Source: Candidatus Melainabacteria bacterium (GTDB lineage Bacteria; Cyanobacteriota; Vampirovibrionia; Obscuribacterales; Obscuribacteraceae). From it: a DNA stretch of 64,000 bases. The DNA is taken from positions 434,001-498,000 of the forward strand of contig JADJWK010000003.1 of assembly GCA_016716405.1 (NCBI GenBank). Reading direction: 5' to 3'. Shown piece after piece: positions 8,804-18,621 of this stretch; positions within the stretch are counted from its first letter, which is position 1, and the number at the start of each line of letters is the position of its first letter. The position numbers and the translations under genes are program-made. Under the pieces are notes generated by a model. That model was not told the origin of the DNA. It saw only the letters and a program-made list of their open reading frames with translations, and did not search any database.

Positions 8804-8856
8804 ATCTAGCATGGGCAGGGGATTATAAGCGATTGCGCTTTCAATAAACGGCGTCG

Positions 8857-10143
8857 ATGGAGATAGCACGAGAACGAAGGGCGGGTACCAAGCGCATCGG
8901 CGAGCTGCTGGTGGCGGCCGGCGTAATTCGCCAGGAAGTGCTGATGGAGGCGCTCCAGGTCGCCAAGAAGTCGAGCACGCCGGTGGGGCGTGTCTTGATG
9001 ACCATTGGCGAGCTGAGCGAGCGGGATCTCCTGGCTGCCATCGAAGTCCAGTCCATGTTGCGGGAGAATCTCATCTCCGCCGAATTCGGGGTGCGAGCCC
9101 TTAACGTGTGCATCAAAGGCCATATCTCCCTGGACGATGCCTTCCGTCGGCTGGGCTGGACGCCGCCTGCCGAGCGCAACGAGGTCGTCGCCTCCGGAGA
9201 GCTGGGCAAGCTTCTGACAGATTCGGGCATAGTCAGCCCCGGGGTGGTCGATCAATGTATGCGTCAGTCGGAGGAGAACAACCTTCCGCTGGGGCGATGC
9301 CTTGTGCTTGCCCGGGCAATCACCTCCAATATCCTGGCTTCCGCTCTGACGGCCCAGGTTCTGGTCCGGGACGGCAAAATCAGTTATGACCAGGCAGTGG
9401 CCGGTCTGGCGGCATCCCATCGCAAGCATCAGTCCATCGAGCAGTCACTTTCGGAGACCGGCGCTTATCGGGTCGACCAGGAGAGGATCCGGGTGGGAGA
9501 GCTTCTGTCTCAGGCCGGTCTGGTGACCGAATCGGATAAGGTCTCTGCCATCGAGCGCGGTCTTGTTGAGAACCAGCCCGTCGGTCAGGTTCTGGTCCAG
9601 CAGGGCATGATTTCACCTACAGCCCTGGATGAGAGCCTCAAGCTCCAGAACCTCGTGAACGAGGGCAAGATCAATACCCTGCAGGCTGCCGAGATCCTCC
9701 GGCAGGCCAATAACCGGGGTGTACCGGTGGAAGTCGTGATGAACGAGAAATCCGCCCGCCAGGAGGAAGTCGGCTCGATCAACAGGATCATGTGGCTGAT
9801 TCGCCAGGCCGAGATCCTCAATCATGAGGAGGTCGCCCGGGCCGAATCCCTGGCCTCGCAACTGGGCATCTCCCTGGGCGAAGTGATCATCTCCAAAGAT
9901 CTCATCGAGCAGCGGCTCATCGACTCGGCCCTCCAGGGTCAGAAACTGGTCGATTCAGGCATCATCACCGATCATCACCTGGTCAAGGTCATGAAGTTCG
10001 TCAAGCGCTCCGGCATCGATTTCGCCGAGGCGCTCAAGAATGTATCGCCCGACTTCGAGGAAGTCCATGCGGAAGAGCCCGTGGTGGACGAATCAGACAA
10101 GAAGGGCTTTCTCGGCGGTCTTTTCGGTAAATTCAAGAAGTAA
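8857..10143 (+). CDS. Stand-alone MshEN-like (GspE N-terminal-like) repeat protein, four blocks
   Basis: The 428-residue cytoplasmic protein consists almost entirely of four blocks of about 85 residues (near 13-100, 114-195, 211-300, 313-397). Each block has two MshEN-type motifs of the form LGELLxxAGxIxxxxLxxAL. In block 1 the two 24-residue motifs start at RIGELLVAAG and PVGRVLMTIG and are separated by five residues, exactly the spacing known for c-di-GMP-binding MshEN domains. No ATPase, glycosyltransferase or membrane segment follows, unlike GspE, PilB or NfrB. A short basic Gly/Lys tail ends the protein. Its TAA overlaps the murF ATG by one base, so the two are translationally coupled. 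Ligand binding is inferred. Confidence 0.8.
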   Translation: MEIARERRAGTKRIGELLVAAGVIRQEVLMEALQVAKKSSTPVGRVLMTIGELSERDLLAAIEVQSMLRENLISAEFGVRALNVCIKGHISLDDAFRRLGWTPPAERNEVVASGELGKLLTDSGIVSPGVVDQCMRQSEENNLPLGRCLVLARAITSNILASALTAQVLVRDGKISYDQAVAGLAASHRKHQSIEQSLSETGAYRVDQERIRVGELLSQAGLVTESDKVSAIERGLVENQPVGQVLVQQGMISPTALDESLKLQNLVNEGKINTLQAAEILRQANNRGVPVEVVMNEKSARQEEVGSINRIMWLIRQAEILNHEEVARAESLASQLGISLGEVIISKDLIEQRLIDSALQGQKLVDSGIITDHHLVKVMKFVKRSGIDFAEALKNVSPDFEEVHAEEPVVDESDKKGFLGGLFGKFKK

Positions 10144-11516
10144 TGGGCGCCTCTTTCAGCCGTGATGATCTGATTGCGGCCCTGCCGGGCGCCGCGGTAG
10201 CAGGATCGACTCCGACTTCTACAATGTCCGTGTCTACCGATAGCCGCACCATCGCCCCGGGGGATCTCTATCTTCCGCTCAAGGGAGAGAGCTTCGACGG
10301 TCATGATTTCGTCGAGTCCGCCATTGCCCGGGGAGCCGCAGCGGTAATCGTGGCGAACGGCTTTTCTTCCAGTTGTCTGGACTCCGGAGTCCTGGTGCTG
10401 AAAGTGGAAGATACTCTCGAAGCCTATCACGCTCTGGCCCGCCACTGGCGCTTGAAGGTCGATCCTTTCGTGGTGGCGGTCACCGGATCCTCCGGAAAGA
10501 CCACCACCAAAGAGATGTGTTTCAATGTATTCGATGCCTCGCGCCGCACTCATAAGTCCCAGGCAAACGAGAACAATGAGTTCGGTGTCCCGAAGACGAT
10601 TCTCAGTATGCCGGCCGATACGGAAGTACTCGTTCTCGAGCTGGCCATGCGCGGACCCGGTCAAATAGCCCAGCTCGCCGTCACCGCTATTGCCGACGTG
10701 GGTATCATCACCTGTGCAGGAACCGCCCATATAGAGCTTCTTGGTAGCCGGGAGAATATCGCCCGGGCGAAGTGCGAGCTCCTGGAGCATCTGGGCGCCG
10801 GCAGTCTGGCCCTTCTGGGCGATCCTGCCGAGCATCTCGTAAGAGCCGCCCTGGCGGTCTATGACGGCGAGCTGGACTGCTTCGCGCCGGATGCTCTCCA
10901 TGAGAGAGAGGTCGGCGCCGAAGGCACCATATTCAGTCTCGACGGAGTGAAAGGAGAGTTTCGTGTCGCCTCCCACGGTCTCTATCAGCTTCAGGACGCC
11001 TGGTGCGCTATCAAAGCAGGTTTGAGAGCCGGTCTCACCCCGGGTGAGGTAAGCGAGGGTTTGAGCCGGTACCGTCAGGTGAAGGGGCGAGGTAATACGT
11101 TCGTCACCGCATCCGGTGCGTTGATCGTCGATGAATCTTATAACGCCAATCCTGATTCGGTGAAATGCGCCATCACCGGTCTCACCGACGAGCGTGCCTA
11201 TCCGCACGCCCGCAAAGTCGTCGTGCTGGGTGAAATGGCCGAGCTCGGCGAAGCGGCGCCCGGCTTGCATAGCGACCTGGGAAGGTGGCTCAGAGATCAG
11301 CCTCTCAGCCGACTGATCACCGTCGGCAAAATGGCCTCGCTCATCGCCGACCAGGCTGAAGGCGGTGCCATCGAGATCAAGCGCTGTGCCGATATTCCGG
11401 AGGCGGCCCGGGAACTCGAGCCCGATCTGGTGAAGGGGACCTGCATAATGATCAAAGGATCGAACAGCACCAGGCTTTTCGATCTGGTCTCCAATCTTCT
11501 CGAGTCAGCGACCTGA
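10143..11516 (+). CDS. murF: UDP-N-acetylmuramoyl-tripeptide--D-alanyl-D-alanine ligase MurF
   Basis: MurF adds D-Ala-D-Ala to UDP-MurNAc-tripeptide in the last cytoplasmic step of peptidoglycan precursor synthesis. The 457 residues show the three Mur ligase domains: an N-terminal UDP-binding part with SVSTDSRTIAPGDLYLPLKG, the ATP-binding loop VTGSSGKTTTKEM (about 113-125) and ENNEFGVPKTIL, and the C-terminal domain with VDESYNANPDSV. The start ATG overlaps the TAA of the MshEN-like gene. Its 3' end overlaps the convergent hemH gene by 12 bases. It stands apart from any mur-fts cluster. Confidence 0.95.
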   Translation: MGASFSRDDLIAALPGAAVAGSTPTSTMSVSTDSRTIAPGDLYLPLKGESFDGHDFVESAIARGAAAVIVANGFSSSCLDSGVLVLKVEDTLEAYHALARHWRLKVDPFVVAVTGSSGKTTTKEMCFNVFDASRRTHKSQANENNEFGVPKTILSMPADTEVLVLELAMRGPGQIAQLAVTAIADVGIITCAGTAHIELLGSRENIARAKCELLEHLGAGSLALLGDPAEHLVRAALAVYDGELDCFAPDALHEREVGAEGTIFSLDGVKGEFRVASHGLYQLQDAWCAIKAGLRAGLTPGEVSEGLSRYRQVKGRGNTFVTASGALIVDESYNANPDSVKCAITGLTDERAYPHARKVVVLGEMAELGEAAPGLHSDLGRWLRDQPLSRLITVGKMASLIADQAEGGAIEIKRCADIPEAARELEPDLVKGTCIMIKGSNSTRLFDLVSNLLESAT

Positions 11517-12539
11517 CGGGCAGCAGCCGGTCCGGCACTGCTCAGGTAGAAGACCCATCTCTCCCAGGCTTTGCATTTCGGCTCCTTCGAGCTCTTCCAG
11601 AACGAGCTGTCTGATCATTTCGATGAATGCCGGATGAGTGCCGACGGTTGCTGCTCGGGCAAGCTCCACTCCCAGCTCATCGGCAAGCTCTCTTGCCTGG
11701 ATGTCCAGATCGAATTTGACTTCCATATGGTCGCTGATGAATCCTATAGGCTGGATGACGAAGGCATCGTCGCCAGAGCTTGCCAGCTCCCTCATGCGAT
11801 CGAGGACGTCGGGCTCGAGCCAGGGCTGGCCTGGCGGCCCCGAGCGGCTCTGATAGACGAGCTCATATCTGTCTACCTCAAAATTTTCTGCTCCGGCTGC
11901 TTTCGCCACCAGCGCGGCAGTCTCTCTCAGTTGCTTTTCGTAAAGACAGCCGTCAGCCATAGCCGTGGGAATGCTGTGGGCAGAGAAAAGAACCCTGACA
12001 CGCCGGCGCCTGTCGGGGGAGATATTCTCCAGAGCGAGTCGGAGGTTGTCGGCGTTGGCCTCGATGAAGCATGGATGGTTGAAATAGACGCGCAACTTTT
12101 TGATCGCTGGCGGACGCTTGCCCTGCGCCGTGACGACCTCCGAGGCAGCATCGATATTCTCGAGATATTGCCGGCAGCCCGAGTAGGAGCCATAGGCCGA
12201 AGTGACGAAAGCCAGGGCTCGCTCGATGCCGTCGTCCGCCATCCGAGAGATGGTATCGGCGAGCATCGGATGCCAGTTCCTGTTTCCCCAGTAGATGGGC
12301 AGATCGGGTCCGTCTTTGGCGAAGCGGGCTTGAAGGGCGGCGATCAGATCGCGATTCTGTTGATTGATTGGGGATATGCCACCGAAACGCTCGTAGTGCC
12401 TGGCGACGGCAGCCATGCGCTCAGGCGGGACGTTCTTGCCTCTCAGAACGTTCTCGAGAAAAGGGATAACATCATCCATTCCCTCTGGACCGCCGAAGGA
12501 CACCAGAATCAGTGCGTCGAATCTTGATCTCAAAGTCAA
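11505..12539 (-). CDS. hemH: Ferrochelatase
   Basis: Ferrochelatase inserts Fe(II) into a porphyrin at the end of heme synthesis. The 344-residue protein has LILVSFGGPEG at the N-terminus, FGGISPINQQN, the catalytic-His motif VLFSAHSIP, ELVYQSRSGP and PIGFISDHMEVKFDLD, all diagnostic. The C-terminus is cysteine-rich (CRTGCC), a possible iron-sulfur or metal site seen in some ferrochelatases. The start is non-ATG: TTG at 12539, four bases after the stop of a 41-codon gene, suggesting coupling. The 3' end overlaps murF by 12 bases. Whether it uses protoporphyrin or coproporphyrin is not resolved. Confidence 0.93.
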   Translation of the reverse strand: MTLRSRFDALILVSFGGPEGMDDVIPFLENVLRGKNVPPERMAAVARHYERFGGISPINQQNRDLIAALQARFAKDGPDLPIYWGNRNWHPMLADTISRMADDGIERALAFVTSAYGSYSGCRQYLENIDAASEVVTAQGKRPPAIKKLRVYFNHPCFIEANADNLRLALENISPDRRRRVRVLFSAHSIPTAMADGCLYEKQLRETAALVAKAAGAENFEVDRYELVYQSRSGPPGQPWLEPDVLDRMRELASSGDDAFVIQPIGFISDHMEVKFDLDIQARELADELGVELARAATVGTHPAFIEMIRQLVLEELEGAEMQSLGEMGLLPEQCRTGCCPSGR

Positions 12540-12543
12540 TTAT

Positions 12544-12669
12544 CTAGTCGGCGCCTTCGTACCAGACTTTCTTTTTCTTGTCCGTGGCCTTTGGCGCTTC
12601 GGAAAACGCTTTCGTAATCTCGCTCATTTTTGTTTTGTCGCCGTTCGACTCGGGATTCTTCTTATCCAT
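12544..12669 (-). CDS. Short 41-residue charged protein upstream of hemH
   Basis: Reading the minus strand from ATG at 12669 gives 41 codons and a TAG at 12544-12546. A good CAGGAG ribosome-binding site lies eight bases before the ATG. The peptide is very hydrophilic: it opens MDKKNPESNGDK, has a short helical middle (MSEITKAFSEAPK) and ends in a lysine run followed by VWYEGAD. The stop is only four bases from the hemH TTG start, the layout of a coupled or leader gene. It is not recognised as a known family. It could be a small regulator or chaperone-like peptide of heme synthesis, or merely a translational leader. Confidence 0.6.
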   Translation of the reverse strand: MDKKNPESNGDKTKMSEITKAFSEAPKATDKKKKVWYEGAD

Positions 12670-13287
12670 TACGGGCTCCTGTGGTGAATACGAAAAAGAT
12701 GGTGATTCGCTTGTCGCAAGGCAATTATTAATCCTGAGAGCGGCAGGTCAAGTTAAAAAACAGGGCATTCCTTAGATTTCGAAAATTAGTAAAGCGGGCG
12801 GATCAACAGGTTGATATCTGGATCGGCACCAGTCGCGGTGTCGGGAGAACAGGGACAAATCCAGCACCCTGTGCGGGGATGCGAAGTTTTTAAGGGCCGG
12901 CTCTTTTATCGCTTCCTTGCTTATGAGACTCACAGGGCTCGAAAGTATAAGTTTTTCGCTTAATGAACTTTGGTTTCTTATTGTTTCTGCTTTTGAAGAG
13001 TTCTCCCCAGCCGGATCGGCGACTATGCGGATCTTTGCAAAGCAGATCATCGTGACTGGAGCGGCAGACTCGATTTTGAGCGGACTGGTATGGGTGTGTC
13101 CATGAGCTTTTATAGCATCAACGACCTGAAAGTGTTATTTCTAGGCGTTTCTGACGTATTTTTCGCCGTTTTTTATGGCACAAACGCATTTTTGGACTGG
13201 GAATGGAAGAACAGGCCTGCCGACGGGCATTTTCATCTACCTGCTTTGAACGGACAGGTATGTTACGGTTTGCGGGTCGCGCAAGGG
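12670..13287 (-). other. AT-rich intergenic region with no supported gene
   Basis: Between the short gene upstream of hemH and the acyl-CoA ligase lies about 620 bases of lower GC than the flanks. Frames of 60-100 codons exist on both strands (for example 12772-13050 minus and 13090-13392 plus), but they lack ribosome-binding sites, recognisable composition or family signals. One overlaps the ligase 3' end. It may be a decayed gene. Confidence 0.45.
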
Positions 13288-14871
13288 CTAATGTACCTTT
13301 TTCCTCTGGCCTTCCCAGTATCGCTCCCTCAGGCCTTTTTTATAGATCTTGCCGCTTCCGGTTTTGGGCAGCTCGTCGACGAAGTCGATTGATTTGGGAG
13401 CTTTGTACCGCGCCAGGTGCTTCTGGACGTGCTCGATGAGATCGGTCTCGGAAGCGTCATGACCGGGCTGCAGCACCACCACCGCTTTCACTATCTCGCC
13501 CCAGGAATCGTCAGGGATGCCCAGTACCGCGCATTCGAGCACAGCCGCGTGCTCATAGAGGACATGCTCCACTTCCGTCGAATAGACATTCTCGCCCCCG
13601 GTTATGATCATGTCTTTCTTGCGGTCCACGATATTGATGAAGCCGTCCTCGTCCACCACCGCAAGGTCGCCGGTATAGATCCAGCCTTTGCGTATGGTCT
13701 CGCCGGTGATCTGAGGCTTGTGCCAGTAGCCTTTCGTGACATTGGGTCCGCGGGCGATGATCTCGCCGACTTCGGTGCCGTCACGCTCCACTTCCTGACC
13801 GTTCTCCCGGACGACTTTCACTTCGGCACTGATGAAAGGTCGGCCGGTAGAGGCTTTGATCTCCTGGAGCCGTCTGGCTGGCAGGTTCTTATGCTTTTCA
13901 AGCGGAATGGAGATGGTGAGGAAGGGGCTGGTTTCGGTCATACCGTAGAACTGAGCGTAATCGCAGTGGAAGACATCACCGACCTGCCGCACCAGCTCCG
14001 GTGCCACCGGGGAGCCGGCGGTGAGGATCATGCGCAGATCCGGATAGGAGTATTCCCAGGTGTTGGGGGAGCTGAGCAGACCGGCGAGCATGGTGGGCAC
14101 CAGCGCGGTGATGGTGACCTTCTCCCTCTCCAGAAGAGGCAGGACTTCAGCGACTTTGAAATAAGGCAGGAAGGTGTGCTTGCCGCCTACCCAGGTGACG
14201 GCCCAGACCGCCCAGGCGTCCACAAGATGGAACATCGGAGCCAGATGCGCCCAGCAATCCCGATCGCTGAGCGCCAGCTCGCTGACCGCTCCCAGAGCAT
14301 TGACCGCAGCGTTCTCGTGGCTGATCATCACCCCCTTGGCCTGTCCGGTGGTGCCGCTGGTGTAGTAGAGCTGGGCGAGAGTGCCCGGCTCTGGCAGACC
14401 GGCGGGGAGCTCGACGCCGGGGTGGCTGAGCAGGAATGGCTCGTATCTCTGTGATTTGCAGTCGGTCTGGGGCGAGGTCCCCAGACCCAGCCAGATGATC
14501 TGACGCAGTTTCGGGTAGCTCTTGCAAACCTCAAGGGCCGCGGCTTCGAAGTCCTGATGGACGAAAAGGACCCGGACGTCGCAATCGTTGAGGATCTCGA
14601 CGATTTCGGGGGCGCTGAGGCGGTAATTGATGGGATTCAGGACCGCGCCGGCGAAGGCGGCGGCAAAGTAGAGCTCCAGGTACTCGTGACAGTTGGGGGC
14701 GATCACCCCGACCACGTCCGAGGGCAGGACTCCGGCGGTCTTGAGCCCGGCGGAGAGAGATGCCACCCGGTCGCCGAGCTCGCTGTAGGTGAGCTTGAGC
14801 TGACCGTCGGCTACGGCTTCTCTATCCGGCCAGAGGGAGACGGCCCGGAGGAGGGACTGATTCAGGTTCAT
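13288..14871 (-). CDS. Long-chain-fatty-acid--CoA ligase family protein (AMP-forming)
   Basis: The enzyme activates a carboxylate with ATP and joins it to CoA. From the ATG at 14871 it is 527 residues, a normal length, and this start is preferred because AGGGG and AGAGGC lie just upstream. It also keeps the gene clear of icd; a longer in-frame start at 15084 would overlap icd. Signatures are YYTSGTTGQAKGVMISHEN (P-loop), YGMTETSP, TGDLAVVDEDGFINIVDRKK and the C-terminal lysine motif PKTGSGKIYKKGLR. The fatty-acyl chain preference is unknown. It is divergent from icd. Confidence 0.92.
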   Translation of the reverse strand: MNLNQSLLRAVSLWPDREAVADGQLKLTYSELGDRVASLSAGLKTAGVLPSDVVGVIAPNCHEYLELYFAAAFAGAVLNPINYRLSAPEIVEILNDCDVRVLFVHQDFEAAALEVCKSYPKLRQIIWLGLGTSPQTDCKSQRYEPFLLSHPGVELPAGLPEPGTLAQLYYTSGTTGQAKGVMISHENAAVNALGAVSELALSDRDCWAHLAPMFHLVDAWAVWAVTWVGGKHTFLPYFKVAEVLPLLEREKVTITALVPTMLAGLLSSPNTWEYSYPDLRMILTAGSPVAPELVRQVGDVFHCDYAQFYGMTETSPFLTISIPLEKHKNLPARRLQEIKASTGRPFISAEVKVVRENGQEVERDGTEVGEIIARGPNVTKGYWHKPQITGETIRKGWIYTGDLAVVDEDGFINIVDRKKDMIITGGENVYSTEVEHVLYEHAAVLECAVLGIPDDSWGEIVKAVVVLQPGHDASETDLIEHVQKHLARYKAPKSIDFVDELPKTGSGKIYKKGLRERYWEGQRKKVH

Positions 14872-14997
14872 GCCTCTAAAACCCCTTTGAAAACTCAGTG
14901 TATATGGCGATTCCGCCAATTCTAGTGGAAGCCATGTATTTCTACCAGGCTCCAGTCTTAGTATTTGATGATCATTGGCGGGAAGTCCTGATTCTAC

Positions 14998-15006
14998 TGG
15001 TATTCT
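14998..15006 (+). promoter_or_regulatory. Possible extended -10 promoter element upstream of icd
   Basis: TGG followed by TATTCT (TG at 14998-14999, hexamer 15001-15006) matches an extended -10 promoter, 59 bases before the icd start. No good -35 element lies at the right distance, which extended -10 promoters can tolerate. Confidence 0.35.
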
Positions 15007-15064
15007 GACCAGACCAGCATTTTTGTGCGTGTAGAGAACAAGCCAAGCAACAGGGAAAACAATA

Positions 15065-16327
<1,263 letters not shown>

Positions 16328-16357
16328 GCTTCTCGATTCGGAATTGACTGCAGAATC

Positions 16358-16390
16358 GCCGGTGGTGTCATCACCACCGGCATTTCTTTT
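16358..16390 (+). terminator. Rho-independent terminator after icd
   Basis: GCCGGTGGTG (16358-16367) pairs perfectly with CACCACCGGC (16372-16381) around a TCAT loop, followed by ATTTCTTTT. This is a textbook intrinsic terminator 30 bases after the icd stop. Confidence 0.9.
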
Positions 16391-16410
16391 GGTGATAGAA
16401 TGCACTTGCT

Positions 16411-17118
16411 ATGAAAAGCTGGCTCGTCGCATCATCTCTTCTTACGCTCCTGCTTTTTGCCGGGGAAGCTCTGGGTCTGACCATGGGAGAGGCTCTCCAT
16501 CGCTATGCCGAGGATGCCCGGGGCCGTATCGTGCCCTTTTTCAACTATGCCGGTGTCCAGTATCCTCCGGAAAAGCTCGTGATGGTGGCCTTGAAAGAGG
16601 AGAAGCTTCTCTTTCTTTTCGCCAGAGAGAGAAGGACCGGCAAGATGAAACAGGTTCGCTGCTACCCGATCATAGGCACCAGCGGCAAAGCCGGTCCCAA
16701 GCTCAAGCAGGGGGACAAGCAGATCCCCGAGGGCTTTTATCGTCTCTACGCTTTCTATCCGAACTCCATCGCCCATCTGGGTCTGAGAGTGGACTACCCG
16801 AACGCTTTCGACCGGGCCCGGGCGAAAGCCGATGGACGAAAGGATCTCGGCGGCGATATTCTCATCCACGGCAGTTACTGGTCCACAGGCTGCCTCGCCA
16901 TGGGAAACACGGCTATCGAAGAGCTTTTTGTCCTGGCCAATGACACCGGGCTCGAGAATATCGAAGTCATTTTCGCTCCCTGCGATCTCGCCATCCGAAA
17001 TCCTGAGATCGACTATGCCAGCCAGCCCGGATGGGTGAAGGCGTTGCATGACAAGATCAAGAACGCTCTGCTCGAGTATCCTTTCGCCCGCCAGCCTTCA
17101 TGGTTGTCTGAGATTTAA
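16411..17118 (+). CDS. L,D-transpeptidase family protein (YafK-like murein transpeptidase/endopeptidase fold)
   Basis: The exported 235-residue protein has a signal peptide (residues 1-23), then a YkuD-type catalytic domain. The signature IHGSYWSTGCLAMGN supplies catalytic His153 and Cys161. The domain forms or trims 3-3 cross-links, or attaches proteins to peptidoglycan, in the periplasm. The arrangement most resembles the YafK/ErfK branch (COG3034). The 3' third has a diverged copy 2 kb downstream (19115-19273), so a second paralogous gene once lay there. Confidence 0.88.
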   Translation: MKSWLVASSLLTLLLFAGEALGLTMGEALHRYAEDARGRIVPFFNYAGVQYPPEKLVMVALKEEKLLFLFARERRTGKMKQVRCYPIIGTSGKAGPKLKQGDKQIPEGFYRLYAFYPNSIAHLGLRVDYPNAFDRARAKADGRKDLGGDILIHGSYWSTGCLAMGNTAIEELFVLANDTGLENIEVIFAPCDLAIRNPEIDYASQPGWVKALHDKIKNALLEYPFARQPSWLSEI

Positions 17119-17242
17119 CTGGAAGCGCTCGAGCAATTTCCTTGAAACAGACAGTAAAGCAACTCGTGGATTCGGTCTGGATTCCAGATGCAGCATCATT
17201 GGCCAGGTAAGGCACTTAATTGGAGAAAATATGTAATGAGGA

Positions 17243-17770
17243 TTGATGATGAATCATGGTTCGAAGATCTTGGTGCTCGAGAGGGTGACAAACTTCTTCC
17301 CAGAGGTCATGGTACAGACCTTTATCGTACACATGGTAAGGAATTCGACCAAGTTTGTGTCGTACAAGGAACGGAAGGAGCTTTGTGCCGATCTGAATAA
17401 GATCTACAATGCCATGAACGAAAAGGAGGCTGAGGCCAACCCGGACGACTTCTGCGAGAATTGGGATCCGAAATACAGCATGATTGGGCGTTCGTGGCGC
17501 CAGGCGAGGGATAAGATCATACCGATGTTTCTCTTCCCGCAGGAGATACGCCGCACCATCTACACTACCAATGCTGTAGAGTCGGTGAACATGACCCTTA
17601 GAAAAGCTAGCCGAAATCACGGAATCTTCCCAGATGATGACTCCGTGCTGAAGGTCATGTACCTGGCTGCCAGAAACATCTTCAAGAAGTGGACTAAGCC
17701 AGTCAGAAACTGGGGAGCCGCTTTGAATTGGTTCGCGATCGAGTTCGAAGGAAGAGTTCCGCTTATCTAG
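17243..17770 (+). pseudogene. IS256-family (Mutator) transposase, C-terminal fragment
   Basis: About 160 codons match the C-terminal half of IS256-type transposases: FIVHMVRNSTKFVSYKERK, RSWRQARDKIIPMFLFPQEI, RRTIYTTNAVESVNMTLRK (holding the catalytic Glu) and KWTKPVRNWGAALNWFAIEFEGR. The N-terminal half, with both catalytic Asp residues, is missing, so the element is dead. The first ten or so codons look unrelated. A sequence starting GGACACAAAATTATTGACA just after the stop resembles an IS256-type terminal inverted repeat. It marks an old insertion between the intact and remnant L,D-transpeptidase sequences. Confidence 0.85.
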
Positions 17771-17774
17771 CCTA

Positions 17775-17800
17775 AGGACACAAAATTATTGACAGAACCA
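17775..17800. repeat. Possible IS256-type terminal inverted repeat (right end)
   Basis: The bases following the transposase fragment (GGACACAAAATTATTGACA and onward) resemble the ends of IS256-family elements, which commonly contain ACACAAAATT..TGACA. The matching left end was not found, in line with the truncated transposase. Confidence 0.45.
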
Positions 17801-17825
17801 ATTTTCGATCGGAAGATCAATGTTG

Positions 17826-18041
17826 TTACTGCCCTCTACGCCTCTCGGATTCAAGTTTCGCCTGCTCCAGTTGCACCTGTTTAATAGCTGAATTCACCGC
17901 TCCCGGAAGTGATCCGCCACTGAACATACTGAGGACCGCAATCAACAAAACACAAATTCCTAGAAATCCCAGACCACCCATAACAATCTTAAGGAGTTTG
18001 CGCCGCAGCAATGCCTGTTCAACGTCGTTCAATTCGTTCAC
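17826..18041 (-). CDS. Small single-span membrane protein, hypothetical
   Basis: The 71-residue product starts at GTG 18041 behind GATGAG. It has a charged N-terminus, one strong membrane helix (about residues 18-41, IVMGGLGFLGICVLLIAVL) and a C-terminal amphipathic, Glu/Gln/Arg-rich segment that could form a coiled coil. No family is recognised. It sits amid pseudogenes, so it may be a fragment, but its composition is coherent. Confidence 0.4.
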   Translation of the reverse strand: MNELNDVEQALLRRKLLKIVMGGLGFLGICVLLIAVLSMFSGGSLPGAVNSAIKQVQLEQAKLESERRRGQ

Positions 18042-18220
18042 CTCATCTGGAGGGGTGGCAACGATTCCTGCGAAAAATAGCCAGTTTTCTCTTGGTAAGC
18101 CTTCAAAACCAGAAGCTACTTATCATAATGGACAACTATATCCTAAAATTGAAACCTTGAACGACTTTCTTTACTTGGAAACTGTCCGTTCCGTGGGCAT
18201 CCTGACCGATGGTAAAAAAC

Positions 18221-18559
18221 CTATATTGCTTGGTTTCTGTGGCACCCGTCCAGCGCGGTTTGCTGCGCCTCGCGATCCGGCAGTATGAAGGAAGTATCGA
18301 AGGTCGATAGATCGATATCCTTTGAGGGACGCACTTTGGGCAGTCGTCTTTGCAGGGTGCAGCCGCCTTTGGCTGTCCACCTGGACCAGTCGATCCACGG
18401 CAGGAAGCGGTCAATCGCGAGCCGGCGATAGAGATCGAGATAAGGTTCGCCGGTTTCGCGAGCCAGCCGCTTGAGCCTGTCGACGATGGCTACTCTAAAG
18501 GCCCTGGCTGTCTCGTACTTCTCTTTCGCCCCTTCCACGTTGCTACGCCTCCGTTTCAT
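18221..18559 (-). pseudogene. AbiEii-type nucleotidyltransferase toxin, C-terminally truncated
   Basis: From ATG 18559 the product is 112 residues. The N-terminal part fits AbiEii/AbiGii toxins: a helical lead (RVAIVDRLKRLARETGEPYL), RRLAIDRFL, then KGG...RRLP...RPSKDIDLSTFD, the nucleotidyltransferase core motif. Full toxins run about 250-300 residues; here homology stops straight after the DIDL motif, and a stop follows 24 codons later, so most of the catalytic and C-terminal domain is gone. It lies downstream of an AbiEi-type antitoxin gene in the standard antitoxin-toxin order. Confidence 0.7.
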
Positions 18560-18621
18560 ATGAATGGCTTTAATCGGCAAGCGCCTTGAGCAATTCGCGA
18601 TCTTCAGCCGTCCAGAAGGGG

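Noticed and set aside
9975..11270. 431-codon minus-strand frame over murF
   Set aside because: Shadow of murF, which has all family motifs.
12772..13050. 92-codon minus-strand frame in the intergenic region
   Set aside because: No ribosome-binding site or recognisable feature; could be a decayed gene, but not supportable.
13090..13392. 100-codon plus-strand frame
   Set aside because: Overlaps the 3' end of the acyl-CoA ligase and lacks start signals.
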